Shown in pieces: positions 45,900 through 55,518 of a stretch of 64,000 nucleotides of DNA. Source of the DNA: Athripsodes cinereus (lineage: Eukaryota > Arthropoda > Insecta > Trichoptera > Leptoceridae); contig OX388314.1 in NCBI GenBank assembly GCA_947579605.1, forward strand, positions 372,001 through 436,000, given 5' to 3'. The notes beneath the pieces are model-generated. The model was not told the DNA's origin. It saw only the letters and a program-made list of their open reading frames with translations, and searched no databases. A program made the position numbers and the translations under genes. Each line of letters begins with the position of its first letter. Position 1 is the first letter of the stretch.

Positions 45900-46510
45900 T
45901 GAAAATATTCGGTAATTCGTGGATCCTTGATTGGTTTATGTGGTGATTTATATTAATGGCCTTTTATGTATTGGTATACGAGTATGTAATTATTTGTGTC
46001 CTGTAAAATAAGCAATATAAACGTGATTTTATTAACTATTATCAATTATTTGAATATATAGATTGACATTGGGCAGTTGTTGTCTGTTTGTGAATATTAA
46101 TTGTACCTTAAAATGACATCATAGAACATAATTTTTCCACCATTGTAAATTGTCACACTGTTCCCTAATTAATATAATTACCTTATTTATATTTACTCGT
46201 TGACACCCAAATTGACCACACTAAATATTTATTTTTGTTTCGAAATTTTTCAATAATTTGACATTTCTCATTGACACTAAATATTATAAATTTTACAACC
46301 ACTTTAAAATACTGTGTTCTACTTGACATCCCATTTATTTTTATTTGAAATACTCGCATAAATACTCCTCGTTTTTTATTGAAATTTTGACTAGAATACC
46401 TACTATTGAATTGACTTGTGATCCATTCTCTATTCATAATTTGTGTTGTGATATTGATAATTATATTGATCTTTTTTTATATTCTGTTGACATTTTATTG
46501 AAATTGTTGT
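45900..46510. other. No recognisable feature
   Basis: AT-rich; opposing frames of 84 and 75 codons (46183-46572) have no motif. Confidence 0.45.
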
Positions 46511-46514
46511 TTTT

Positions 46515-46832
46515 ATTTTCTATACTTGTGTGTAAATTATATGAATTATGTATGTGTTTATATAACATGTAGAAGGATAGCGCTGTGAATTGTTAATAAA
46601 TAAATAAATAGTTTACATATATTTTCTATACTTGTGTGTAAATTATATGAATTATGTATGTGTTTATATAACATGTAGAAGGATAGCGCTGTGAATTGTT
46701 AATAAATAAATAAATAGTTTACATATATTTTCTATACTTGTGTGTAAATTATATGAATTATGTATGTGTTTATATAACATGTAGAAGGATAGCGCTGTGA
46801 ATTGTTAATAAATAAATAAATAGTTTACATAT
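46515..46832. repeat. Tandem triplication, 106-bp unit
   Basis: ATTTTCTATACTTGTGTGTA starts at 46515, 46621 and 46727, and the three units are essentially identical. Each ends with GTTAATAAATAAATAAATAG..ACATAT. Similarity stops at 46833 with ATTTTCAGTAAG. The TAAATAAATAAA inside resembles a LINE tail. Confidence 0.95.
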
Positions 46833-46839
46833 ATTTTCA

Positions 46840-47690
46840 GTAAGCAAATGAAATATTTCAATAGCTTAAACATTTTCTTCAAAGACAATGATCATTAAAA
46901 CAATAGATTCTACAGAGACAGAATGTTTTTATTCATAGTTTCTAGCTAGGTACCAGATAAGCCAATTCCCAATAGACAGCAAATTGATTAACTTTTTATA
47001 AGACTCACTATTAAGCTACAGCTACAACTATTGGTTTCTACACGTAGTATTCTTAGAATGGAGATAACATTTTTTGTTTATTCAGCGTTGTCTGTTAGAA
47101 AAATTCATTAGAAACAGCAACTTTTTATTTTAAGAATTATTCAATTACATTTTCTTTGGAACTACTACTATTCCATTCATACTAATATACTATCATAGTG
47201 TATCACACAAGAGGGGTAACCAGCGGATTAACTGCTTGTTATAAATATACAGATCGTCCTCTTGCAATTTTTTTTCCTCAGACCTAAAAGTATTTTTTTT
47301 GACGCATACTGGCCGTAGAAGGAAAACCGCAGTTAATTTGAAAATGTTTAAATGATATTGTAGAAAAATATTCATGGAATAATAAAATTTTCTTTATAAC
47401 ATTGAGTATATACCTACACCACAGGTTGGGATGTTTTCCGAGTAGGTAAGGTTATATTTATCCCGGGATAAAATTTATTTAGCGAGTAACAATTTTCATA
47501 TAGTCATGACTTTCTGCAGACATGTCTAGAGAGACAGACTTAAATATGTTTTTTCTTTATAAGTTGTGCTGTCAAAATACAAAGAGAAAAATATTAAAAT
47601 AATGTAAAATTCTTTTATTTTATGAAATTAATTTCCAAATTTGTAAGCAAAGCTTTACAAGCTTTACACTTTGAAAGGGTATAACATAAG
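46840..47690. other. No recognisable feature apart from a diverged SINE-A-like stretch
   Basis: At about 47205-47275 ACACAAGAGGGGTAACCAGC, GGATTAACTGCTTGTTAT and AGATCGTCCTCTTGCAA look like a diverged minus-strand SINE-A 3' part. The rest is AT-rich without features. Confidence 0.45.
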
Positions 47691-47693
47691 AAT

Positions 47694-47732
47694 ATACTAT
47701 ACTATACTATACTATACTATACTATACTATAC
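47694..47732. repeat. (ACTAT)n microsatellite, SINE-A tail
   Basis: About seven ACTAT units directly join the 3' end of the SINE-A copy at 47731. In SINE orientation this is (ATAGT)n, the same tail as LINE-2. Confidence 0.95.
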
Positions 47733-47980
47733 CATCACGGCATATCCCACAACTGGGGTAGCCAGCAGATCAGCTGCATGTAAGAAACATGCAAACTGTC
47801 CTCTTCGTGCCAATATAAAATCAAGACATTCAGGATGGGTGGCAAACCTCATCGCTTAATTTAAGATGAAAAATGTCTTAATTTTTTCTGCCTGCAACAC
47901 CTGCCTTTTACAGGACACTCGAAAACTTACGCAGAAGAGTGGGAGACCAATTCTTTACCGGGTGCTCCACGGGATATAGA
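47731..47980 (-). repeat. SINE-A, full-length reference copy
   Basis: Minus orientation with every block present: ACCATCACGGCATATCCCAC, GGGGTAGCCAGCAGATCAGC, CATGCAAACTGTCCTCTTCG, GACATTCAGGATGGGTGGCA, AACCTCATCGCTTAATTTAA, CACCTGCCTTTTACAGGACA, CTCGAAAACTTACGCAGAAG, GTGGGAGACCAATTCTTTAC, CGGGTGCTCCACGG. It is about 250 bp. There is no convincing A/B box, so its promoter class is unknown. Confidence 0.92.
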
Positions 47981-47984
47981 TAGT

Positions 47985-48640
47985 AGATCCAAGTCAATAT
48001 AGAATATCTCAATAAGTCAAAATTTAATGCATTTGTGGACAGTATATAGAAAACAGACTTGTAGGTGAGTTATTAATTGTTGAGAAATATAAAAAAAAAA
48101 TATTTGGGCCTGTTCACAAATTTGTATTTATTTATTTATTTATTTCAATTTTACAGGATACATACAGTTGATACAAGAAATATTATGGTCTACAACATAT
48201 TTAGCAATAAGCAAACCAGTGAAGATCTCTATATTACCCATATGTGCTCTACAAAACATACATAACCAAACAGCAGCATCAATACGCAATATCAAAACAA
48301 TCAATCAAACAAATCACATCAATAAAACAATACAACAATATAATACACCTTATAGCATAACACAAAAATGGCAACTTCAACCATGAAAGATAAAATCAAC
48401 AAATAACAATTACAATAGAATAGAGTAAATTATGTTAAAAAAATTAATAGGATAATATTGTATGTTTATATACCCAGTTTTTTTTTAGCAATTTTAGATT
48501 AAACAATTAATTTATTATTTTAACAATTTATGCTCAGTTAGGTAGATTTCATAACATTTTTTATTTTTAAATTCTGTAAAATAAACTAATGAATAAATAA
48601 ATAAATATATACAATAAAATAAAATCAAGTATTCACATCA
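47985..48640. other. AT-rich; (ATTT)n LINE-type tail at 48126-48150
   Basis: GTATTTATTTATTTATTTAT at 48125 looks like a minus-strand LINE tail, followed by A/C-rich untranslated-type sequence to about 48410. No coding content. Confidence 0.4.
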
Positions 48641-48649
48641 CTAAACAAA

Positions 48650-48840
48650 TAGACAATGCGGGTGTACATACGGATTTCGGAGATAGAGCATATAGTGGTG
48701 CGGATCCCAGATGCTGGAACAGCAAAGGAGGCGAGGATTTCAGAAAAATGCTGAAAGCACACCTTTTTCTGAAAGATTCAGACGACAGAAACAATATGTC
48801 AACCTTGAGGCCATGTTATTTGAAAACTAAGACTATATAG
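48650..48840 (+). pseudogene. CR1-like LINE C-terminal remnant
   Basis: The plus frame reads RAYSGADPRCWNSKGGEDFR then KMLKAHLFLKD, fitting the RSFxxAGPxLWN..FKxxLKxHLF closing pattern. It ends with a stop after YLKTKTI. Confidence 0.55.
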
Positions 48841-48930
48841 TAGGTATCTTCAACAGCATCAATAGACGAATAATAAAAATTATGAAAAAAATGACAAATC
48901 GAATAAAAAAGATATAAGAAAAAGTAAGAA

Positions 48931-49463
48931 GAAATTGAAAGAAGACGAGGCTTGGCATGGGCGGCCTTTGGTAAATTATCTTTTATCCTGAAATCCCCGA
49001 AATACCCAAATTATATGAAAAAGAAGCTATTTGATGCCTGTGTTCTCCCAGTGCTCACCTATGGCTGTGAAACTTTTGTGTTCACGAAAAGAATTTTACA
49101 CAAATTATCAGTGACGCAAAGATCCATGGAAAGGAGAATGCTGGGTATTTCACTGAGAGACAGGAAAACTAATGTATGGATCAGAGAAAAGACCAGGGTC
49201 GTCGATGTCGTTCACAAAGTTTCTAGTCAGAAATGGAGTTGGGCTGGTCATGTGGCCAGAACCACAGACTCTAGGTGGACAAAGAAAGTTCTGGAGTGGA
49301 GACCTAGAACAGGCAGAAGAAGTGTTGGTAGGCCTCAAGCACGATGGTCGGACGACATAAGACGGGTTGCAGGGGTCGGCTGGATGCGGTCTGCCCAGGA
49401 TAGAGAGCTGTGGAGATCAATGGGGGAGGCCTATGTTCAACAATGGACGCAGGGAGGCTGACA
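48931..49463 (+). pseudogene. RTE-like LINE reverse transcriptase C-terminal region (5'-truncated)
   Basis: The frame is open from 48928 to the stop at 49459-49461. In order it shows EIERRRGLAWAAFGKL, then VLPVLTYGCETFVFTK, RSMERRMLGISLRDR, SWAGHVARTTDSRWTKKVLE, RPRTGRRSVGRPQARWSDDI and LWRSMGEAYVQQW. This is the conserved end of RTE-type insect polyproteins, lying after the reverse transcriptase catalytic motifs. The catalytic part is absent: an in-frame stop at 48925 and the loss of similarity mark the 5' truncation. The apparent start at 48952 is a TTG and is not real. There are about 175 residues with no internal stop, so the insertion is fairly young. It ends in (TGATGA)n at 49464, as RTE elements commonly do. 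Confidence 0.87.
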
Positions 49464-49483
49464 TGATGATGATGATGATGAAG
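49464..49483 (+). repeat. (TGATGA)n 3' microsatellite tail of the RTE-like LINE
   Basis: A TGATGATGATGATGATGAT run directly follows the stop codon of the RTE-like remnant. Confidence 0.9.
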
Positions 49484-49566
49484 AAAAAGTATTAATTGAT
49501 TGCGTTTACACACCATATCAGTTTATCCAAGAAACTGTCAAACACTAAAGATACTTTGTTAAGACT

Positions 49567-49784
49567 CAGCAGGGTTACTCTTGACAAAACTAAACACGAT
49601 CTTAATCTAGTCTTGATCTTGATCATACGACGCACGAAGGGACTATTGTCAAAAACACCGCGCTACCGCTAACGCGCGATTGGTTTGCGTGTATTTTTGG
49701 TCAATAGTCACTTCGTGCGTCGTATGATCAAGATCAATACTAGATTAAGATCGTATTTAGATTGTGTCAAGAGTAGCCCTGCTG
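49567..49784. mobile_element. MITE-A copy 1, near-perfect long terminal inverted repeats
   Basis: The element proper is about 49570-49781. The left arm CAGGGTTACTCTTGACA continues through CGATCTTAATCTAGTCTTGA and CATACGACGCACGAAG. The right arm is its inverse, ending TGTCAAGAGTAGCCCTG. Arms are about 80 bp; the centre has CGCTACCGCTAACGCGCGAT. Flanks are CAG (left) and CTG (right). There is no ORF. Confidence 0.9.
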
Positions 49785-49799
49785 TTATTATTATGTAAG

Positions 49800-50255
49800 T
49801 AGTAACTGTCATTTTATTATATATGAAGGTGTTGAGGACATTTTATTCCTTGACGCTTGTGAAATGCTGTTCATACTTCGCAACGGCGCAGAGGTCGTTA
49901 TGGGGCAATTATCAGACACTGTCTCCATGAATATTCAGGGCTTAGGTAGATACTACTACTTATTATTATTACCATTATTTTAATTTGAATATTTGATGAA
50001 TGGAAGGAGCAAGGCTCGGTTGAATGATTAAGAGAACGGGTCGTTGGACTCCAGAAGCTAAAAAGGGTTTGCGTTCCTCTATATACAAAGCTTTGTAGCT
50101 TTGAGGTGAGAATATTATGAGAGAGACACGCTACGGCAGGTGCTTTTTTAAATGTATAAATTATGTGAGGAAAAGAAGGAATATTTTAGATGAAAAAAAT
50201 AAAGTAATTTTTTTCCATATTCAGTCAAACCATTGAAAACCTCAACTATTTTATG
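49800..50255. other. No recognisable feature
   Basis: Mixed-composition sequence without a convincing frame or element. Confidence 0.5.
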
Positions 50256-50262
50256 AAATAAA

Positions 50263-51522
50263 TCGACGTTCCCTACGTATATGTGCGTAAGTGACATTTT
50301 TGACAAAATCGCTTTTTTTACACTAAGTATCTTAAAATATCGTATATTTTCATTGATGAAATAATTGGGTGAAAATTTTGGATATTTGACCCCTTTTTGA
50401 AACGTATATGTGCGTAAGTGCATCAAATAATTTAAAGACGCCGACGTATATCTGAGTAAGTGACTTTAAGTCGATATACGTCGGACATTCTGATGCATTG
50501 TTTGGTGTAAACCAGCGCATGTACCGTACATACATAAAATATTATATACATTTTATGATTTACATACATAAAATATAAAGATGAATGTACCTTAATTCCT
50601 CTAACCGTAATTACAATAAGTATTTCATCATAAATAATGCCAATGTTATTGCAACAGACAAAATAATATTGGTATAGTTTACATATATATTGAAAGGTAT
50701 TTATTTTCACTAATTGATAGGACGAAATTGTTATTTTTCTAGAAGTCTTGTTATTAATAAAACATTGTACTTTTATCCATGTTAAAAAAAATGTTTCGTT
50801 ATTTTGATCTAACCTTCCTTAGTGAAAAGAATCTGCTAAATATTACTTTGTTATTAAACAAAATCCAATTTCATACACAAAACAAAGGAAGATAACTAGT
50901 AATACAGTATTATTACACAAGTGCACAATGCCCACGAAAGGTATAAATTTAATATGAGTACCTATTTGATATTATTATTACAAATTACATTTATTTTCTT
51001 TAAGATATCTGCACATACATATTCACTAAATTGCTAATGTATGATACTTACTCACATATACGTCGGACCAAATAAAGGTTTATGAAAATACTAACAAGGA
51101 AGAAACTACGTTAATTGCAGTCCAGAAATAACAACCATTCTTGATTTATTATAAAATAAGTTCGTATTGTCAATAAATATTAATATTTTAAGTAAATAGT
51201 TAGAATCATGTCAATATATGCCTTAAAAACACAATAGTATTATCCCGGCGTATAACAACTCAAGTGGTAGTTAAGCTGGTAGATGTTGTTTTGTTTCCGA
51301 CGTATATGTGAGTAAGTGCTAAATTTCTAAAAATATTGCATTTGTAAAGAAATTAAATACGCAGTATTATTACACACATTAATTGAATAATAACTGCCAA
51401 TTTTCAAGTAAATATGTCGAATAGAAAAAAAGTTATGTCAAAAAACTACATAGAAACTTTAAATCGCTCTGGTGTAAAATTTAGGTTTGTGCACTTACGC
51501 ACATATACGTAGGGAGCGTCGA
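50263..51522. mobile_element. Non-autonomous TIR element with six repeats of a subterminal motif
   Basis: Left end TCGACGTTCCCTACGTATAT, GTGCGTAAGTG (50263-50293). The right end (51492-51522) is its inverse with one mismatch. The motif ACGTATATGTGNGTAAGTG, or a close variant, recurs internally at about 50404 (+), 50444 (+), 50472 (-, partial), 51048 (-) and 51299 (+). No transposase is encoded: frames are 92 codons or less and motif-free. Flanks AATAAA / AATAAT may be a degraded target duplication. The superfamily is not assigned. Confidence 0.75.
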
Positions 51523-51524
51523 AA

Positions 51525-51770
51525 TAATGTATTTATTTATTGAGTCGACGTTAATTTTGTAAAACTCCATGTCTTTACATAAACATAGTATTGTAAATAA
51601 AAAGGTCAAATTGACAAAAAGCTCGCCAATTGAATATGAAAATATACATATTTAGCACCTTCAATTTACACAGATCGAGCTAGTCTCAAACTCAGATATC
51701 AATATTAAATTATGGGTAGGTAAATTAACTACTAACGCAACAATACACATGTATACAATGCACCAAACAC
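51525..51770. other. No recognisable feature
   Basis: AT-rich spacer between the TIR element and SINE-C. Confidence 0.5.
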
Positions 51771-51774
51771 AAAT

Positions 51775-52050
51775 GCATGTAACACTCAGATCTAGGGCAG
51801 CAGGGTTACTCTTGACAAAACTAAACACGATCTTAATCTAGTCTTGATCTTGATCATACGACGCACGAAGTGACTATTGGCAAAAACACCTCGCTACCGC
51901 TAACGCGGGATCGGTTTGCGTGTATTTTTTGCCAATAGTCACTTCGTGCGTCGTATGATCAAGATCAAGACTAGATTAAGATCGTGTTTAGTTTTGTCAA
52001 GAGTAGCCCTGCAGTTTGAAAAATGCCCTTGCGGTGATTTTTCAACAAAA
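51775..52050 (-). repeat. SINE-C fragment split by MITE-A
   Basis: ATGTAACACTCAGATCTAGG at 51778 matches ATGTAACACACAGATCTAGA at 25436. After the MITE, GTTTGAAAAATGCCCTTGCG continues the match (AATCTGAAAAAGATATCC at 25456). Confidence 0.5.
51798..52014. mobile_element. MITE-A copy 2, with CAG target duplication
   Basis: Element 51801-52011 runs from CAGGGTTACTCTTGACA to TGTCAAGAGTAGCCCTG. CAG is repeated at 51798-51800 and 52012-52014. The centre CGCTACCGCTAACGCGGGAT differs only slightly from copy 1. High similarity between the copies implies recent movement. Confidence 0.92.
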
Positions 52051-52089
52051 CGGCGAACCTATAAAAAATGTTTAGTTATTATTATTGTT

Positions 52090-52238
52090 AAGTTCCAACA
52101 AAAACATAAGACATTCAGTACAAGTGGCAAACCTCATAGTTGAAAATAAGATGTAAAATGTCTTTACTTCTTCGGAAACCTGTCTTTTAGGAGACACTTG
52201 AAAACTTACGGTGAAGTGTGGGAGACCAATTCTTTGTT
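52090..52238 (-). repeat. SINE-A, head and centre
   Basis: Minus orientation: AAGACATTCAGTACAAGTGG, CAAACCTCATAGTTGAAAAT, CTTTTAGGAGACACTTGAAA and GTGTGGGAGACCAATTCTTT; the 3' tail is absent. Confidence 0.8.
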
Positions 52239-52585
52239 AGTTTATGTAAAAATATAAAATGTAAACGGTATATACATTTATATTGTGTATCCAATTAGTC
52301 ATATCCAAGAGTTATTCTTTTTATATAAAAGCAAATTATTATTCAGTAACTAGCGTTCTACAAAAAGTAAAGTACGCATCGGTAATTGTTCAGTGGAATT
52401 GGAAACTGTATTCATTTCACCGTGCACCACATGTACCTAAACTAGCATACGGATGGTAGACGTTGTATATTTTGTTGATGTATTTTTCCATGATATGCAC
52501 ACCATGACAGTACTCACAAAACATATTTAATTAAACCGGGCTAACTAGCCATGTCTATTTAAGAATAGAGTTAAAACTACTACAA

Positions 52586-52616
52586 GGCCATCACGGCATA
52601 TCTCATAAATGAGATT
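52586..52616 (-). repeat. SINE-A terminal fragment, target of the LINE-3 insertion
   Basis: GCCATCACGGCATATCTCAT is the SINE-A 3' end in minus orientation. It runs into CTCATAAATGAGATT (52602-52616), which is duplicated at 53047-53061. Confidence 0.7.
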
Positions 52617-53046
52617 CTTCTTCTTCGCCCTCGCCTTTATTCCATTTACTTGGTGTCGGCTCTCCTAGTCCTCATCTTCCAAGTTATCCGATCCCCTGCA
52701 TCCTCCGAGCGCAAATTTGCCTCCTTCATGTCCCTGGCAATTGTGGACATCCAGGTGGTCACGGGTCTGCCTGGTCTTTTGGGTCCTACTTCTACGTCCA
52801 TTGTCTTTTTGATCATGTTATCCTGTGGTAGTCCAAGATGTGCCCTACCATCTTAATCGGTTTTCGGTTATTTTTTCACCGATGGGAGCGACTTTGAAAC
52901 TACCACGGATATGGACATTTCTCACCCTATCCATCCTTGTTACACCACCAGCCCATCTGAGCATTTTCATTTCATTGGTGTGTAGAGTCTGGGCGTGATT
53001 ATGTTTTAGGGCCCAAAATTCAGATGAATAAGTAAATTAAATCATT
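52617..53046 (-). pseudogene. LINE-3 reverse transcriptase C-terminal region, with 15-bp target duplication
   Basis: On the minus strand the frame contains HTNEMKMLRWAGGVTRMDRV then RNVHIRGSFKVAPIGEKITE and NRLRW. After one shift it continues NMIKKTMDVEVGPKRPGRPV, TTWMSTIARDMKEANLRSED and TRRADTK with a stop. This is the highly conserved end of an insect LINE polyprotein (MLRWAGGVTRxDRVRN..IRG). It is 5'-truncated at the NH..HAQTLHTNEM region and ends in GAAGAAGAAGAA at 52617. CTCATAAATGAGATT is repeated exactly at 52602-52616 and 53047-53061, so both junctions are original. There is one frameshift and one in-frame stop. Confidence 0.9.
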
Positions 53047-53061
53047 CTCATAAATGAGATT

Positions 53062-53215
53062 AATTTTATTTAATCATTTATTCTTTTCTGTGTACTGATT
53101 ACAAGCGATTTCGCATATAAATACGTTTGAATTAAACACAATCAATATACAGAGGGTGAGTTTAGCATGGAGGCGCGATTTCTTCCAACTAACCCAATTT
53201 CATGAAATTTCATGG
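53062..53215 (-). pseudogene. CR1-like LINE 3' untranslated end
   Basis: ATTTATTCTTTTCTGTGTAC, ATCAATATACAGAGGGTGAG and CGATTTCTTCCAACTAACCC match 35400-35545 and 42320-42440. Confidence 0.7.
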
Positions 53216-53219
53216 GATT

Positions 53220-53332
53220 GACTTTGAAACTACCACGGATATGGATATTTCCCTCACCCTGTCCAACCTTGTTACACTAACATCTCATCCGAGCATTTTC
53301 ATCTCGTTGGTATATAGAGTATATTATTTTAT
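53220..53332 (-). pseudogene. LINE-3 second fragment
   Basis: The minus strand gives YTNEMKMLG, a stop, then VTRLDRVREISI, the same segment as residues near the start of the 52617-53046 copy but more diverged. Confidence 0.65.
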
Positions 53333-53920
53333 TTAAATCATATACGGCGTGAGCCTTTCACATGTTTACAAATTATGACAGATAACAACAACAACAACAA
53401 TAAAAAAACATTCGTACACAATCACATAGGAACATTGCAAATTCATAAGTCAAGATCAAAATGCAAACAAAATAATAAAAAAAATGTCTATATAATAAGT
53501 CAATTATGGTGTGTCAAAATGAAATAATAATAATAAAATATTGGTAACAGCAGGTCAAAGAAATAAATTTTAATTGGGGTAAGATACAATTCGATAGTGA
53601 GTTATCTCATATGATGAGTTATAAAAATTAATTTCATGATCACAGAGCAGGTCTAATGTTATAATAAGAAATATCAACTTCATCAATACTCTTTTTGATT
53701 GCTAATGCCTAATAGTAAGAATATTATCTATCAAACACCTCAAATCAACAACCAACAGATTATGCAAACTCCTTTTAGAAGGAAATCGGCATAGGCAGAT
53801 TTAAGAGCATTTTACGCATGGTACGTTTACCAATCCCACCAATTCCTGTTTCAAACCACTATGTCCAATATCTGTTGAACATATATATATGTCAAATAAC
53901 AGCAACCATCTTCATGATTA
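53325..53920 (-). repeat. LINE 3' untranslated sequence (ACGGCGTGAGCC family)
   Basis: TTTTATTTAAATCATATACG, GCGTGAGCCTTTCACATG and A-rich sequence beyond resemble 25905 and 33070. The remainder up to 53920 shows no feature. Confidence 0.45.
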
Positions 53921-53959
53921 AGTTTGAGGTTATTGATCTATCAACCTGAAACAATAAAT

Positions 53960-54437
53960 TATGACAGAGAACGATACTGTATGTATGCAAGCGAAACTTG
54001 GACATGGCTGAAGAAGGACGAGAGTGGAATAAATGCAGTGGAGATGCGATCACTGAGAAGAATGGTAGGTAAAACATTGCGTAATAGAGTAAGAAATGAG
54101 GATATTAGAAGAATGAGTGGATGCAAGAGGAGTGTTGTTGATAGAATGCGTGTAAATAAATGAGATGGTTTGGTCATGTGGAGCGAATGGATGGTGTAAG
54201 ATTGACGAAGAGGGTGTATTTATCTGAAAGAGAGGGTGTGAGAAAGCGCGGACGTCCAAGAACTACGTGGCTTAACCACGTGGATCAAATTCTCAAGGAC
54301 GGCCGCGTGTTAAGTAAGAGGAATCGGCGTGCATGTATGAGAAACTGGATGAATGTAGAGGAAGCGAAAGAAGTATGTAAGGATAGAGCGACATGGCGTT
54401 CCGTTCTCTCTGCCTACCCCACTTGGGACACGGCGTG
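53960..54437 (+). pseudogene. LINE-2 reverse transcriptase C-terminal region
   Basis: The first frame (53972-54160) has YASETWTWLKKDESGINAVE then MRSLRRMVGKTLRNRVRNED. After a stop and shift at about 54160 the second frame continues MRWFGHVERMDGVRLTKRVY, RKRGRPRTTWLNHVDQILK, RNRRACMRNWMNVEEAKEVC and KDRATWRSVLSAYPTW, stopping at 54436-54438. It corresponds to the conserved non-catalytic end of an insect non-LTR polyprotein (RWFGHxERM, RGRPRxxW). The coding end passes directly into the tail GGTATAGTATAGTA. The last 60 bp recur alone at 24020-24110 and 28891-28974. Confidence 0.87.
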
Positions 54438-54452
54438 AGGGTATAGTATAGT
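54438..54452 (+). repeat. (TATAG)n tail of LINE-2
   Basis: GGTATAGTATAGTAA follows the stop. The same tail ends SINE-A copies. Confidence 0.8.
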
Positions 54453-54454
54453 AA

Positions 54455-55075
54455 CCATACTGTTCTCCTATTTACAGCGTTGCTTAGATTAGAGGTTTAT
54501 AAAATGTTCAAAATCAAATATGTTAAATATACATTTTTTTGCAACAATAATAATTTCTTTATAAATTAACAATTAACATCTTAATTCTCACATTTGAGTA
54601 GAGCACGTGCTACGTAGTTTTACGTAGATTTCGTTTCCTGCTAAAAGCTTTACATAAACGTAGACATACTTGTAAGTAAACTGAATAGTTATTCCGTGTT
54701 TGTGAGTTAGTACAACAGTGTGTGCAACATTTTTTTATTGATTTTACTATCACAAGTTACAAACTAGCAAAGTCATACGACTACAGCAGATGAAAATAAA
54801 TAGAAAACTGTTTTAAATATTTAAACCTGCAATAGAAAAAAAACCTGAAACCCATCACTCCTAACCCCCCCCCCCTTTTTTCCCCCTTTTCCTTTCCCTT
54901 TATGCATGTATGTTTGTATCTTTTTTTTTTGCAGTCTCTCCCTTTTTATATATAATATGTGTGTGTGTGTATGTATGTATGTTTTGTATATAATATGTTC
55001 ACTTTGTGAATGTATTTGCTTTTCTCTTTTTTTTTTTCAAAATCCTTTGGATTGTTGATTTTATTTTCACCATAT
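54455..55075. other. AT-rich with homopolymer and microsatellite tracts
   Basis: A run of 13 C at about 54866, followed by T/C-rich sequence, then TGTGTGTGTGTATGTATGTA at 54960. Probably the 3' untranslated region leading to the CR1-like end at 55080. Confidence 0.55.
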
Positions 55076-55079
55076 GTTT

Positions 55080-55242
55080 ATTTTTTCATTTTTTAAGTTA
55101 ATACTTTTGGGTTAGTTGGAAGAAATCGCGCCTTTGCGATAAACTCGCCCTCTGTATATTGATTGTATTTAATTTGAATGTATACCTTTTATATAATTGT
55201 TTTTTATCAATGTACAGTAAAGAATGAATAAATAAATAAAAT
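55080..55242 (+). pseudogene. CR1-like LINE 3' end, plus orientation
   Basis: GGGTTAGTTGGAAGAAATCG, GCGATAAACTCGCCCTCTGT, ATCAATGTACAGTAAAGAAT and GAATAAATAAATAAAATA. This copy gives the orientation for the whole sub-family. Confidence 0.8.
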
Positions 55243-55357
55243 AGAATAATATGGAAGTAAATAAAACACAGAGGTATTAGAAGAAAAACTTTCTAGTTGT
55301 AAACGTTATAAAAAAATATAGGTAATAAATATCTACTACTACCACCTCTTATACTTT

Positions 55358-55485
55358 ACCATCGCGGCATATCCCACAACTATATATATATTGTATAAAC
55401 ATGCGAGCCGCCCTCTCCATGCTAACAAATAATTAAGACATTCGGGAGTAGCAGATCAATTATTTTACCAAGCACTCCACGGAAG
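55358..55485 (-). repeat. SINE-A with internal deletion
   Basis: CCATCGCGGCATATCCCACA, AACATGCGAGCCGCCCTCTC, AATTAAGACATTCGGGAGTA and CCAAGCACTCCACGG. The head centre is missing and (TA)n replaces part of the 3' block. Confidence 0.75.
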
Positions 55486-55518
55486 AGCAAAATAACAAAT
55501 AAATAAATATGAACATTT

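Noticed and set aside
48952..49461. Functional 169-residue protein starting at 48952
   Set aside because: The first codon is TTG, similarity to RTE polyproteins continues upstream of it, and the catalytic reverse transcriptase part is missing.
54850..54900. Regulatory poly-C/poly-T tract
   Set aside because: It looks like low-complexity 3' untranslated sequence of a LINE, with no further support.
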